Assembly (NCBI GenBank): GCA_009701885.1 | Contig: WLJH01000003.1 | Coordinates: 1 to 64,000 of the forward strand | Source: Actinomycetota bacterium | GTDB lineage: Bacteria; Actinomycetota; Actinomycetes; Propionibacteriales; Nocardioidaceae | Direction: 5' to 3' | Length of the DNA: 64,000 nt | In this document: piece by piece, positions 50,652 to 59,481 of the stretch | Layout of the letters: every line of letters starts with the position of its first letter | Position numbering within the stretch: the first letter of the stretch is position 1 | The notes under the pieces: generated by a model | Database searches by the model: none | Told to the model about the DNA's origin: nothing | What the model saw: the letters and a program-made list of their open reading frames with translations, nothing else | Translations under genes and position numbers: made by a program

Positions 50652-50764
50652 GCGGACGTCATGCGCCCCGCGTCAGGGACCGTCCTGCCCGTATGACGTC
50701 CCGCGCCGGGGACGGTGGGACGTCATACGGGCCGAGGAGCAGACCGTCCTGCCCGTATGACGCC
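50652..50764. repeat. Palindromic repeat region between LCP operon and mscL
   Basis: 50652-50710 matches the 59-bp repeat in fliK. Its right arm also pairs in a perfect 16-bp hairpin (50687-50702, GCCCGTATGACGTCCC, with 50717-50732; 14-nt loop). A second direct copy of GACCGTCCTGCCCGTATGACG (50678-50698) occurs at 50742-50762. It lies between convergent genes, so it can also act as a terminator. Confidence 0.7.
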
Positions 50765-50780
50765 CCGTGCGTCGAGACCG

Positions 50781-51140
50781 TCAGGCGGTGGGGCCGGCCT
50801 GGCCCGCGCGCAGGGCGTCGCGGATCTCGCGGAGCAGCAGGGTGTCCTCGGGGGTGCCCGGAGGGGCCGACGGGAAGTACTTCTCCTTGGCCTTGGTGTA
50901 GGGCATGACGATGAGGAAGTAGACGACCGCGGCGAGGATCACGAACGAGATCACCGCGTTCATGAAGGCGCCGAAGGAGTTCGCCTCGTTGCTGAAGATG
51001 TCGTCGACCGACGAGGGCAGCTGGGCGGTGAGCCAGTTGGTGAACGTCGTGACCACGAGGCCGAAGGCGGTGCCGATGATGACCGCGACCGCCAGGTCGA
51101 CGAGGTTCCCGCGGAGCAGGAAGTTCTTGAAGCCGCTCAT
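50781..51140 (-). CDS. mscL: Large-conductance mechanosensitive channel MscL
   Basis: This is a 119-residue membrane protein that releases solutes on osmotic downshock. The N-terminal amphipathic helix and TM1 are FKNFLLRGNLVDLAVAVIIGTAFGLVVTTF. TM2 is FMNAVISFVILAAVVYFLIVMPY, followed by KAKEKYFPSAPPGTPEDTLLLREIRDAL, the cytoplasmic helix bundle. The length is normal. It is followed by a SAF-domain gene on the same strand. Confidence 0.96.
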   Translation of the reverse strand: MSGFKNFLLRGNLVDLAVAVIIGTAFGLVVTTFTNWLTAQLPSSVDDIFSNEANSFGAFMNAVISFVILAAVVYFLIVMPYTKAKEKYFPSAPPGTPEDTLLLREIRDALRAGQAGPTA

Positions 51141-51191
51141 GCGTGGCTCCTGTCTGTGCGGCGGCCCGAGCGGCCGCGTCCATGCGGCACG

Positions 51192-51884
51192 CTAGCGGGT
51201 CCAGGCGTAGGTCAGGAAGGTGGCCGCGGCGGCGGTGGACACCTGCGCCAGCTCGTCGGCGGCGACACCCACGACGACCAGCCGTCCGCCGGCCGGGCCC
51301 GCCGGTCCGGCCGCACCGGCGGAGGAGTCGGGGCCGGGCAGCGCGAGGACCGGCACGCCCCGGGCGACCACCTCCGACGTCGCGCCCTGGGGGTCGGTGG
51401 CGACCAGGTCGATCCGGTCGCCCACCCGGAGCAGGCCGACCGCGCCGGCGTCGGGCAGCCGCACCGGCAGCGCGAGCCGGTCGGTGCCGGCCAGCGCCTC
51501 GTGGGCCAGCGGCGCGCCCACGACGCGTACGCCGGTCAGTGGCTCGCCCCGCGCGACGGGACCGGCGAGCGTGCGGCCCGTCGGGTCGCCGAGCAGGTCG
51601 TCGGGCAGGGCGTCCGGGGGCAGCTCGACGGTGGCCAGGTCCTCCGGTGCCAGCACCGCCCCGGCCGGCAGGTCGCGCGAGGCCACGGTCACCGCGACCG
51701 TCTGCGGGGGAGGGGCGGCCACGGCCCGCACGCCGGCGACCACCGCGAGCGCGGCACACACCGCGGCCAGCAGCCGGCGTCGCCCCAGCACCGCGCGGCG
51801 CACCCGCCGCCGGGCGAGCGCCAGGCGACGGCGTACGTCGGAGGGGCCGGAGCCCGGGTGGGTCTCGGGTGCGTCGAGGGCCAT
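51192..51884 (-). CDS. SAF domain protein, RcpC/CpaB-like
   Basis: This is a 230-residue protein with a basic start, one membrane helix (about residues 35-57, RRRLLAAVCAALAVVAGVRAV) and a SAF domain (VAVTVASRDLPAGAVLAPEDLATVELPPDALPDD...LAGPVARGEPLTGVRVV). RcpC-like strands follow (LALPVRLPDAGAVGLLRVGDRIDLVATD). Such proteins help build Flp/Tad pili or bind carbohydrate, but no tad genes are near, so the role is open. The 51885-52038 interval upstream shows nothing that I can support. Confidence 0.85.
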   Translation of the reverse strand: MALDAPETHPGSGPSDVRRRLALARRRVRRAVLGRRRLLAAVCAALAVVAGVRAVAAPPPQTVAVTVASRDLPAGAVLAPEDLATVELPPDALPDDLLGDPTGRTLAGPVARGEPLTGVRVVGAPLAHEALAGTDRLALPVRLPDAGAVGLLRVGDRIDLVATDPQGATSEVVARGVPVLALPGPDSSAGAAGPAGPAGGRLVVVGVAADELAQVSTAAAATFLTYAWTR

Positions 51885-52038
51885 GGCCCGGACGCTAGGC
51901 CGATCGGCTCATGAGTGGAGCCGGCTCTCCACAGGCCCGATGGCACGCACCCGAGCCGCCCGGTCCTTCCGGTGGGACGGGGCAGCTCGGCCCCCGACCA
52001 CCTGGGACCCAGTCACGCGGCGGGCGCCGGGCAGCGGG

Positions 52039-52392
52039 TCAGGACGCGGCGGCGCTGCTGCTGGAGGAGGTGCTGGAGGAGCCGGAGCTGCCGCTGCTGG
52101 CGGAGGACGACGAGGACGTCGCCTTCTCGCTCGCACCCGAGCCGCCGGAGCCGCTCGAGCCGGAGTCGGAGGCCGTCGAGGTGCTGGAGCTGCCGGCCGT
52201 GGAGCTGCTCGAGGTCGACCGGCTGTCGGTGCGGTAGAAGCCGGAGCCCTTGAAGACGACGCCGACGGCGTTGTAGACCTTGCGCAGCCGGCCCTGGCAC
52301 TGCGGGCACACGGTCAGCGAGGCGTCGGAGAAGCTCTGGACCTGCTCGAAGGCGTGGTCGCACTCGGTGCAGGCGTACTGGTAGGTCGGCAT
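52039..52392 (-). CDS. FmdB family zinc-ribbon protein
   Basis: This is a 117-residue protein. The N-terminal MPTYQYACTECDHAFEQVQSFSDASLTVCPQCQGRLRKVYNAVGVVFKGSGFYRTD is a complete FmdB zinc ribbon (Cys8, Cys11, Cys29, Cys32). The second half is almost wholly Ser/Ala/Gly/Thr. FmdB proteins are thought to be small regulators, but the target is unknown. It is divergent from the acylase gene across 106 bp. Confidence 0.9.
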   Translation of the reverse strand: MPTYQYACTECDHAFEQVQSFSDASLTVCPQCQGRLRKVYNAVGVVFKGSGFYRTDSRSTSSSSTAGSSSTSTASDSGSSGSGGSGASEKATSSSSSASSGSSGSSSTSSSSSAAAS

Positions 52393-52498
52393 CGGGTCCC
52401 CTTCGGTGCGGGCGGGTCGCCGGGAGGTGCGGCCCACATCGGCTGGCACTCTGCCCTGGCGAGTGCCAATGGTACGGCACGGCAGAATGGCCCGCACC

Positions 52499-55126
52499 AT
52501 GAGCGAGGACACGCGCGCGGCCGTCCCCCTGCGCTGGTGGCGCGCGTTCCGCGGGCTGCCCGACGGGCTGCGCGTGACGACGTACGTCGCCGTCGGGCTG
52601 GTCCTGGCGCTGGTGGTGACGGGCCTGCTCGCCACCGCGCTGGTGCGGCGGCCGCTGCCCCAGGTCAGCGGAGAGGTCGAGGTCCCGGGGCTGTCGGCGC
52701 GCGTGACGGTCCTGCGCGACGCAGCCGGGGTGCCGCACGTCTACGCCGACACGACCGCCGACCTCGCGCTGGCCCAGGGCTACGTCACCGCGCAGGAGCG
52801 ATTCTTCCAGATGGACGTGCGCCGGCGCAGCGCGTCCGGCACCCTCGCCGCGCTGGTCGGCGAGGGCGCGCTGCCCGGCGACCGCGCGGCCCGCACCCTC
52901 GGCCTGCGCCGCGTCGCCGAGCGCGAGCTGGCGCTGCTCAGCCCCGACGCCCGCGCCTTCCTGGAGGCGTACGCCGACGGCGTGAACGCCTACCTCGCGC
53001 AGTCGGCGCCCTCGCAGCTGGCCGTGGAGTACACCCTGCTCGACCTCGACGGCGCCGACCTGGCGCCCGCCGACTGGACGGCCGTCGACACCCTGACCTG
53101 GCTCAAGGCCTGGGGCTGGGACCTCGGCGGCGCGGCCGCGGCCGAGGACGAGGTCGCCCGGGTGCTGGTCGCCGACGCGGTCGGCTCCACGCGGGCGGCG
53201 ACGCTGTGGCCGACCGCGCCCGACGACGTGGTGTCCGTGGTGCCCGGCGGTGCCGTCGTGGACGGTCGCTTCGAGCCCGGCGCCACCGAGACCACCACCC
53301 GCAACCCGCTGCGTCCCGCGCCGGGTGGTCCCGGAGCAGCCGCGCTCGCCGCGACCGGTGGAGCCCTCGACGCCCTGCCGACCTGGGGCGGGCGCGGTCC
53401 GGGCGTGGGCAGCAACGCCCTGGTCGTCTCCGGCGACCGCACCTCGACCGGCGCCCCGTTGCTGGCCGCCGACCCGCACCTCGCCGCCGAGGTCCCCGGC
53501 CCCTGGATGCAGGTGGGGCTGCACTGCCGCGAGGTCGGACCCGTCTGCCCGTACGACGTCGCCGGCTTCTCCCTGCCGGGCGTCCCGGGCGTGGTGCAGG
53601 GGCACAACGCCGAGGTCGCGTGGGGCGCGGCCGCCGCCGGTCCCGACACCACCGACCTCGTGGTCGAGCGGCTGCGCGAGGGAGCCGACGGGCAGGAGGT
53701 GCTCGTCGGCGAGCGCTGGCGCCCGGTGCGCACCCGCACCGAGACCATCGAGGTCGCCGGCGCCGACGACGTCGCGCTCGAGGTGCGCAGCACCCGGCAC
53801 GGGCCGCTGCTCTCCGACGTCGACCCCGACTCCGCTGCCGCCGGCGAGGCCTCCGCCGTAGGACGGGGCACGGACCTCGACGAGGAGCTCGCCGTGGCCG
53901 TCCAGTGGGTCGGCCTGCGGCCCGCGCCCTCCCTCGACGGGCTGCTGGCGCTGGCCCTCGCCGACGACGTGGAGGAGGCGCGCCGGGCGACGGCCGCCCT
54001 CGCCGTACCCGCCCTCGACGTCGTGCTCGCCGACCGCGCCGGCACCGTCGGCGTCCAGGTCGCCGGGGCCGTGCCCGTGCGCAAGTCCGGCCGCGACGGC
54101 ACCCTGCCCGCCGCCGGCTGGCGCCCCGAGGACGACTGGACCGGCGAGGTCCTACCGGCCACCGCCCTGCCGTTCACCACCGACCCGCTCGACGGTGTGG
54201 CGGTCGCGGCCAACCAGGTCCCCGTCGACGAGGACTACCCCTACCTCCTCGGCCAGGGCTTCGACCCGGGCCAGCGCGCCTCCCGTATTCGTGACCTGCT
54301 GGTCGCCGGGGAGCAGTCGGTGGCGAGCGTGGAGGAGGTGCAGCGCGACGAGGTCTCGACGCTGGCACCCGTGCTCGTCCCGGCACTCCTGCGCATCGAC
54401 CTCGACGAGGGGTACGCCGACGACGGGCAGCGGCTGCTGCGCGACTGGGACCTCGACCAGCCGGCCGACGGCCCGGGCTCGGCCGCGGCGGCGTACCTCA
54501 ACGCCACCTGGCGCGAGCTGCTGGCCGCGACCTTCCACGACGAGCTCCCGCCGAGCACCTGGCCCGACGGGGGACCGCGCTGGATCCAGGTGGTCGGCGG
54601 GCTGCTCGATGAGCCGGACGACCCCTGGTGGGACGACACCGCCACCGAGCGGGTCGAGCGGCGTGACGACGTGCTCCGGGCCGCGATGCTCGAGGCGCGC
54701 GACGAGCTGGTGCGCCGACAGGCCCAGGACGCCGAGCGGTGGACCTGGGGCCACCAGCACCTGCTGCGGCTCACCTCGCCCGGACTGCTCGGCGACGGCG
54801 CGGCGCTGGGTCTGGCGCGGCGGGTCGTCGAGCCGGACCCGTGGCCGGTCGGCGGTGGACCCGGCTCGGTCGACACCACCTCCTGGGACCCGGTGCAGGG
54901 GTTCGAGGTCACGACCGGCCCGTCGATGCGGATGGTGCTGTCGCTGGCGGACTGGGACGACTCGCGCTGGGTCGCGCTCACCGGTGTCTCGGGGCACCCC
55001 GCCTCCGACCACTACACCGACCAGACCGACCTGCTCGTGCGCGGGGAGTCACTGCCGTTCCCGTTCACCGCCGAGGCCGTCGCCGCGGCCGCCGAGGACG
55101 AGCTCACCCTCCTGCCGGCCCCCTGA
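52499..55126 (+). CDS. Penicillin acylase family (Ntn-hydrolase) protein
   Basis: This is an 875-residue protein. One N-terminal helix (about residues 28-48) anchors or exports it. The alpha-chain part includes VTVLRDAAGVPHVYADTTADLALAQGYVTAQERFFQMDVRRR. The GVGSNALVVSG site places the autoprocessing nucleophile at Ser305, starting the beta chain, then GAPLLAADPHLAAEVPGPWMQVGLH and PGVVQGHNAEVAWG. Substrates in the family include penicillins, acyl-homoserine lactones and other amides; quorum-signal degradation is possible but not shown. An in-frame ATG 12 bp upstream is an alternative start. Confidence 0.9.
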   Translation: MSEDTRAAVPLRWWRAFRGLPDGLRVTTYVAVGLVLALVVTGLLATALVRRPLPQVSGEVEVPGLSARVTVLRDAAGVPHVYADTTADLALAQGYVTAQERFFQMDVRRRSASGTLAALVGEGALPGDRAARTLGLRRVAERELALLSPDARAFLEAYADGVNAYLAQSAPSQLAVEYTLLDLDGADLAPADWTAVDTLTWLKAWGWDLGGAAAAEDEVARVLVADAVGSTRAATLWPTAPDDVVSVVPGGAVVDGRFEPGATETTTRNPLRPAPGGPGAAALAATGGALDALPTWGGRGPGVGSNALVVSGDRTSTGAPLLAADPHLAAEVPGPWMQVGLHCREVGPVCPYDVAGFSLPGVPGVVQGHNAEVAWGAAAAGPDTTDLVVERLREGADGQEVLVGERWRPVRTRTETIEVAGADDVALEVRSTRHGPLLSDVDPDSAAAGEASAVGRGTDLDEELAVAVQWVGLRPAPSLDGLLALALADDVEEARRATAALAVPALDVVLADRAGTVGVQVAGAVPVRKSGRDGTLPAAGWRPEDDWTGEVLPATALPFTTDPLDGVAVAANQVPVDEDYPYLLGQGFDPGQRASRIRDLLVAGEQSVASVEEVQRDEVSTLAPVLVPALLRIDLDEGYADDGQRLLRDWDLDQPADGPGSAAAAYLNATWRELLAATFHDELPPSTWPDGGPRWIQVVGGLLDEPDDPWWDDTATERVERRDDVLRAAMLEARDELVRRQAQDAERWTWGHQHLLRLTSPGLLGDGAALGLARRVVEPDPWPVGGGPGSVDTTSWDPVQGFEVTTGPSMRMVLSLADWDDSRWVALTGVSGHPASDHYTDQTDLLVRGESLPFPFTAEAVAAAAEDELTLLPAP

Positions 55127-55174
55127 GACCGCCGACGGCTCGAGGGTTCGGAGCTGACGGTTCGGCGGTCCCGG

Positions 55175-55801
55175 TCAGAAGCGGACGACCCGGGTGGGGG
55201 TGGCGGCGCCGGTGACGTGCCGGTCGTGGGCGGCGCCGGGGACGTCGAGGCCGACCTCGTCGTCGTGCAGCAGCACCCAGGTCGGCGTGCCCACCGGCAC
55301 GCGGAGCAGTGCCCGGTCGTAGGAGCCGCCGCCGCGGCCCAGCCGCAGCCCGGCGAGGGAGACAGCCAGGCCGGGGACGAGCACGACGTCCGCGGTGGCG
55401 ACGGCGTCGGGGCCCAGCCGCGGTCCCTGCGGCTCGAGCAACCCCCGCGGGGCCGGCGCCAGGTCGGCGTCGCTCGTGTGGACGGCCCAGTCCAGGTCGA
55501 GGTCGGGCAGCAGCACCGGCAGCAGCACCCGTCGCCCGGCCGCCCGCAGGCCGGCGAGGAGCGGGCCGGTCGCGGGCTCGCTGCCGACGCCGACGTACGC
55601 CGCCACGGTGGCGGCCCGGCGCAGCTCGGGCGTGCCCAGCAGCACCGCGGCGAGGTCCTCGGCGACGTGTCGACGCTCGAGCAGCGACCGCTTCCGTCTG
55701 GCCGTCACGACTCGGTCCCGGAGGGCGGTCTTGCTCGCGGCGACCGGGTCGACCGGCTGCGCCGGAGGACCGGGTTCCGGAGGGGTTTGCGCGGAGTGCA
55801 C
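55175..55801 (-). CDS. 5-formyltetrahydrofolate cyclo-ligase
   Basis: This is a 208-residue enzyme converting 5-formyl-THF and ATP to 5,10-methenyl-THF. Motifs are SKTALRDRVVTARRKRSLLERR, VAAYVGVGSEPATGPLLAGLRAAGRRVLLPVLLPDLDLDWAVH, and the nucleotide loop LVPGLAVSLAGLRLGRGGGSYDRALLR. It is divergent from the UTP-glucose-1-phosphate uridylyltransferase gene with a 23-bp spacer, a neighbour pair common in actinobacteria. Confidence 0.93.
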   Translation of the reverse strand: MHSAQTPPEPGPPAQPVDPVAASKTALRDRVVTARRKRSLLERRHVAEDLAAVLLGTPELRRAATVAAYVGVGSEPATGPLLAGLRAAGRRVLLPVLLPDLDLDWAVHTSDADLAPAPRGLLEPQGPRLGPDAVATADVVLVPGLAVSLAGLRLGRGGGSYDRALLRVPVGTPTWVLLHDDEVGLDVPGAAHDRHVTGAATPTRVVRF

Positions 55802-55824
55802 GGCCCGACCCTACGATCGTGGCC

Positions 55825-57213
55825 ATGGGTTCACCTGGCTTGAAGGCCGCCCGCGAGAAGATGGTCGCCGAGGGCGTCGACGAGGTGGCGATCGAGACGT
55901 TCGCCCACTACTACCGGCTCCTCGAGCACGGTGAGACCGGGATGATCCCCGAGTCCAGCATCGAGCCGATCGACATGGAGTCGCTGGCCGACGTCGAGGT
56001 CGACCCGGAGGCTGCTGCGGCGGCGATCCGCACGACCGCGGTGATCAAGCTCAACGGCGGGCTCGGCACCTCGATGGGCATGGACCGCGCCAAGTCGCTG
56101 CTGTGCGTGCGCAAGGGGATGAGCTTCCTCGACATCATCTGCCGCCAGGTGCTGCACCTGCGTGCCGAGCACGGTGCCCCGCTGCCGCTCGTCTTCATGA
56201 ACAGCTTCCGCACCTCCGAGGACACCATGGCCGCGGTCGCGCGCTACGACGCGCTTCCGGTGGCCGGGCTGCCGCTGGAGTTCCTGCAGAACAAGGAGCC
56301 CAAGCTCCTGGCCAAGGACCTCACCCCGGTCAGCTGGCCCAAGGACCCCGACCTCGAGTGGTGCCCTCCTGGCCACGGCGACATCTACACCGCGCTGGTC
56401 GGCACCGGGCTGCTCGACCAGCTGCTCGAGGCCGGCTACGAGCGCGTCTTCGTCTCCAACTCCGACAACCTCGGCGCCGTCCCCGACCCGCGGCTGGCCG
56501 GCTGGTTCGCACAGTCCGGTGCGCCCTTCGCGATCGAGGCGGTGCGGCGTACCGCCTCGGACCGCAAGGGCGGCCACTTCGCCCGCCGCAAGTCCGACGG
56601 TCGGCTGGTGCTGCGTGAGACCGCGCAGACCCTGGAGGAGGACAAGGCAGCGCTGGCCGACCTCGACCGCCACCGCTACTGCTCCACCAACAACCTGTGG
56701 GTCGACCTGCGCGCGCTGCGCGAGGTGATGGACCAGCGCGGCAACATCCTCGGCCTGCCGCTGATCCGCAACACCAAGACCGTCGACCCGGGCGACAAGA
56801 CCAGCCCCGAGGTCATCCAGGTCGAGACGGCCATGGGAGCGGCCATCGAGGTCTTCGAGGGTGCGACCCTCATCGAGGTCGGTCGCGACCGGTTCGTCCC
56901 GGTGAAGACCACCAACGACCTGCTCGTCCTGCGCTCGGACGTCTACGACATCGGCCGCGACTTCGTCCTCGACCAGGCCGCCGACCAGGTGCCCTTCGTC
57001 GACCTCGACGACGCGGTCTTCAAGCTGGTGACCGAGTTCGACAAGCGCTTCCCCGAGGGCGCTCCCTCGCTCAAGGCGGCCACCTCGTTGAAGGTCGCCG
57101 GTGACGTCACCTTCGGCCACGGCGTGCAGGTGGTCGGCGACGTGACCGTCGAGGGCGGCAAGGGCACCCGGGTCGACGCCGGCTCCGTCCTCACCGGCGC
57201 GACGGGCGCCTGA
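55825..57213 (+). CDS. UTP-glucose-1-phosphate uridylyltransferase (eukaryotic-type)
   Basis: This is a 462-residue enzyme making UDP-glucose. It shows AVIKLNGGLGTSMGMDRAKSLLCVRKGMSFLDIICRQVLHL, FMNSFRTSEDT, FLQNKEPKLL, WCPPGHGDIYTALVGTGLLDQLLEAGYERVFVSNSDNLGAVPD and KTTNDLLVLRSDVYD. These are the UGPase motifs of the eukaryotic UGP2 type rather than bacterial GalU. The ATG at 55825 starts close to the divergent folate gene. It leads a run of genes ending with sepX. Confidence 0.93.
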   Translation: MGSPGLKAAREKMVAEGVDEVAIETFAHYYRLLEHGETGMIPESSIEPIDMESLADVEVDPEAAAAAIRTTAVIKLNGGLGTSMGMDRAKSLLCVRKGMSFLDIICRQVLHLRAEHGAPLPLVFMNSFRTSEDTMAAVARYDALPVAGLPLEFLQNKEPKLLAKDLTPVSWPKDPDLEWCPPGHGDIYTALVGTGLLDQLLEAGYERVFVSNSDNLGAVPDPRLAGWFAQSGAPFAIEAVRRTASDRKGGHFARRKSDGRLVLRETAQTLEEDKAALADLDRHRYCSTNNLWVDLRALREVMDQRGNILGLPLIRNTKTVDPGDKTSPEVIQVETAMGAAIEVFEGATLIEVGRDRFVPVKTTNDLLVLRSDVYDIGRDFVLDQAADQVPFVDLDDAVFKLVTEFDKRFPEGAPSLKAATSLKVAGDVTFGHGVQVVGDVTVEGGKGTRVDAGSVLTGATGA

Positions 57214-57217
57214 GCGC

Positions 57218-58468
57218 GTGGGCGACCAGGCGGCTCCCGCGCCGATCACCGTCGAGCAGCACCTCGAGCGGATCCTCGCCGCCGTCGAGCCGCTCCCCGC
57301 GGCCGCGCAGCCGCTGATGGACGCCCTCGGCCTGGCCGCCGCCGAGCCGGTGACCGCACCGCACTCGCTGCCGGCCTTCGACAACTCCGCGATGGACGGG
57401 TACGCCGTCCGGCTGGCCGACGTGGTCACCGCGACCCTCGAGTCGCCGGTGCACCTGCCCGTGGTCGGTGCGATCGGCGCCGGCGCGGCCGACCTGCGCG
57501 TGCTGCCCGAGGGCACCGCCGCCAAGATCATGACCGGCGCCCCGGTGCCCGAGGGCTGCGACGCGGTCGTGCCCTACGAGTGGACCGACCGCGGGGCCGA
57601 GCACGTCCGGATCGACCGGGCCCCCGAGCTGCACCAGCACGTCCGCGCCGCCGGTGAGGACGTCACCGAGGGCGACCTGGTGATCGAGGCCGGCACCGTC
57701 CTCGGCCCGCGCCAGCTCGGCCTGCTCGCCTCGCTCGGTCACGCCCGGGTCGCCGTGCGGCACCGCCCCCGGGTCGTGGTGCTGTCCACCGGGTCCGAGC
57801 TGCGCGAGCCGGGTCAGCCGCTGGGCCACGACTCGATCCACGACGGGAACTCCTACCTCCTGGCCGCGGCCGCCCGCCGTGCCGGCGCGGTCGCCTACCG
57901 GGTGGGGATCGTCCCCGACCAGCCCGAGGCCTTCCTCGCGGCGCTGGAGGAGCAGCTGGTCCGCGCCGACGTCGTCGTCACCTCCGGCGGGGTCTCGATG
58001 GGCGACTACGACGTCGTCAAGGCGGCGCTGCGTCCGCTGGGCACGGTGTGGTTCGGGCCGGTGGCGATGCAGCCCGGCAAGCCGCAGGGCTTCGGCCACG
58101 TCGGCGAGGACCGGGTGCCGATCTTCACGCTCCCGGGCAACCCGGTCTCGGCGTACCTCTCCTTCGAGCTCTTCGTGCTGCCGGCGCTGCGGAAGATGAT
58201 GGGCCTGACCCCGTGGTCGCGGCCCGCGGTCAGCGCGCGGCTCACCCACGCCATCACCTCCCCGCCCGGCCGCCGCCAGCTGCTGCGCGCGCACCTCGAC
58301 CCCGCCGACGGCACCGTCAGCCCGGTCGGCGGCCCCGGCTCGCACCTCGTGGGCGGCCTGGCCGACGCCGACGCGCTGGTCGTCGTGCCCGAGGACGTCA
58401 CCGCGCTCGAGGCGGGCGCGGTCGTGAGCGTGCTGCCGATGGACTCCGGCCTCGAGGGAGGGCACTGA
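57218..58468 (+). CDS. moeA: Molybdopterin molybdotransferase MoeA
   Basis: This is a 416-residue enzyme that inserts molybdate into adenylated molybdopterin. Motifs are SLPAFDNSAMDGYAVR, GTAAKIMTGAPVPEGCDAVVPYEW, VLSTGSELREPGQPLGHDSIHDGNSYLL, VVTSGGVSMGDYDVVKAAL and PIFTLPGNPVSAYLSFELFVLPAL. The length is normal. It starts at GTG 57218, 4 bp after the uridylyltransferase stop, and precedes moaC by 1 bp. Confidence 0.96.
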   Translation: MGDQAAPAPITVEQHLERILAAVEPLPAAAQPLMDALGLAAAEPVTAPHSLPAFDNSAMDGYAVRLADVVTATLESPVHLPVVGAIGAGAADLRVLPEGTAAKIMTGAPVPEGCDAVVPYEWTDRGAEHVRIDRAPELHQHVRAAGEDVTEGDLVIEAGTVLGPRQLGLLASLGHARVAVRHRPRVVVLSTGSELREPGQPLGHDSIHDGNSYLLAAAARRAGAVAYRVGIVPDQPEAFLAALEEQLVRADVVVTSGGVSMGDYDVVKAALRPLGTVWFGPVAMQPGKPQGFGHVGEDRVPIFTLPGNPVSAYLSFELFVLPALRKMMGLTPWSRPAVSARLTHAITSPPGRRQLLRAHLDPADGTVSPVGGPGSHLVGGLADADALVVVPEDVTALEAGAVVSVLPMDSGLEGGH

Positions 58469-58469
58469 G

Positions 58470-58949
58470 ATGGCCGAGTCCGATCGCCTCACGCACGTCG
58501 ACGAGCACGGCGCCGCCCGCATGGTCGACGTCTCGGAGAAGGCGGTGACCGCCCGCTCGGCCACGGCGTCGGGCCGGGTGCTGGTCAGCCCGCAGGTCGT
58601 GGCGCTGCTGCGCGGCGAGGGCGTGCCCAAGGGCGACGCGCTCGCGGTCGCCCGGCTCGCCGGCATCATGGGCGCCAAGCGCACCCCCGACCTCGTGCCG
58701 CTGTGCCACCCGCTCGCGATCTCGGGCGTCGTGGTCGACCTCTCGGTCGCCGACGACGCCGTCGAGATCAGCGCCACCGTGCGCACGACCGACCGCACCG
58801 GCGTCGAGATGGAGGCCCTGACCGCGGTGTCGGTCGCCGCGCTCACCGTCGTCGACATGGTCAAGGCCGTCGACAAGGCCGCGGTCATCACCGACGTCCG
58901 GGTCGAGGCCAAGTCGGGTGGCCGCTCGGGGGAGTGGACCCGCTCGTGA
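58470..58949 (+). CDS. moaC: Cyclic pyranopterin monophosphate synthase MoaC
   Basis: This is a 159-residue enzyme of early molybdopterin synthesis: LTHVDEHGAARMVDVSEKAVTARSATASGRVLV, ARLAGIMGAKRTPDLVPLCHPLAISGVVVDL, RTTDRTGVEMEALTAVSVAALTVVDMVKAVDKAAVITDVRVEAKSGGRSG. It is a complete family match with its catalytic LCHPL and Lys residues. Its stop overlaps the next gene by 4 bp. Confidence 0.97.
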   Translation: MAESDRLTHVDEHGAARMVDVSEKAVTARSATASGRVLVSPQVVALLRGEGVPKGDALAVARLAGIMGAKRTPDLVPLCHPLAISGVVVDLSVADDAVEISATVRTTDRTGVEMEALTAVSVAALTVVDMVKAVDKAAVITDVRVEAKSGGRSGEWTRS

Positions 58950-59446
58950 GCGAGGAGCAGCCGGCACCCGAGGTGCTGCCCGCCGCCGTCGTCGTCGCCT
59001 CCAACCGCGCCGCGGCCGGGGTGTACGCCGACGAGACCGGCCCCCTGATCGTCGAGGCGCTCCGCGGCTGGGGCTTCTCGGTCGAGGCCCCCGCGGTCGT
59101 CCCGGACGGGGACCCGGTGGGCGAGGCGATCGCCGCCGCGATCGCCGCCGGTGCCCGCGTGGTGCTGACCACCGGCGGCACCGGCCTCACGCCCACCGAC
59201 CGCACCCCCGAGGCGACCCGCCCACTGCTGGACCGCGAGGTCCCCGGTCTCGCGGAGGCGATCCGCGCCCACGGCGCCGCCCAGGGTGTCCCGACCGCGG
59301 TGCTCTCCCGCGGCCTCGCCGGCGTCGCCGGCAGCTGCCTGATCGTGAACCTCCCCGGCTCCCGGGGCGGGGTCAAGGACGGGCTCGCCGTGTTGGAGCC
59401 GGTGCTGCGCCACGCGGTGGAGCAGGTCGTCGGGAGCGACCACTGA
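58946..59446 (+). CDS. mogA: Molybdopterin adenylyltransferase MogA/MoaB
   Basis: This is a 166-residue enzyme that adenylates molybdopterin for MoeA. VVVASNRAAAGVYADETGPLIVEALRGWGF, GARVVLTTGGTGLTPTDRTPEATRPLLDREVPGLAEAIRAHGAAQG and LSRGLAGVAGSCLIVNLPGSRGGVKDGLAVL give the MPT-binding and TTGGTG motifs. It starts at GTG 58946 inside the moaC stop. MogA and MoaB cannot be told apart by sequence alone here. Confidence 0.93.
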   Translation: MSEEQPAPEVLPAAVVVASNRAAAGVYADETGPLIVEALRGWGFSVEAPAVVPDGDPVGEAIAAAIAAGARVVLTTGGTGLTPTDRTPEATRPLLDREVPGLAEAIRAHGAAQGVPTAVLSRGLAGVAGSCLIVNLPGSRGGVKDGLAVLEPVLRHAVEQVVGSDH

Positions 59447-59481
59447 CCAGCCCCGCGCGCGCGCCCCGCGGCTCCTGGCCG

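Noticed and set aside
57191..59443. Long minus-strand frame over moeA-moaC-mogA
   Set aside because: It is antisense to three complete molybdopterin genes with 1-4 bp junctions; its translation is His/Arg/Gly/Asp low-complexity.
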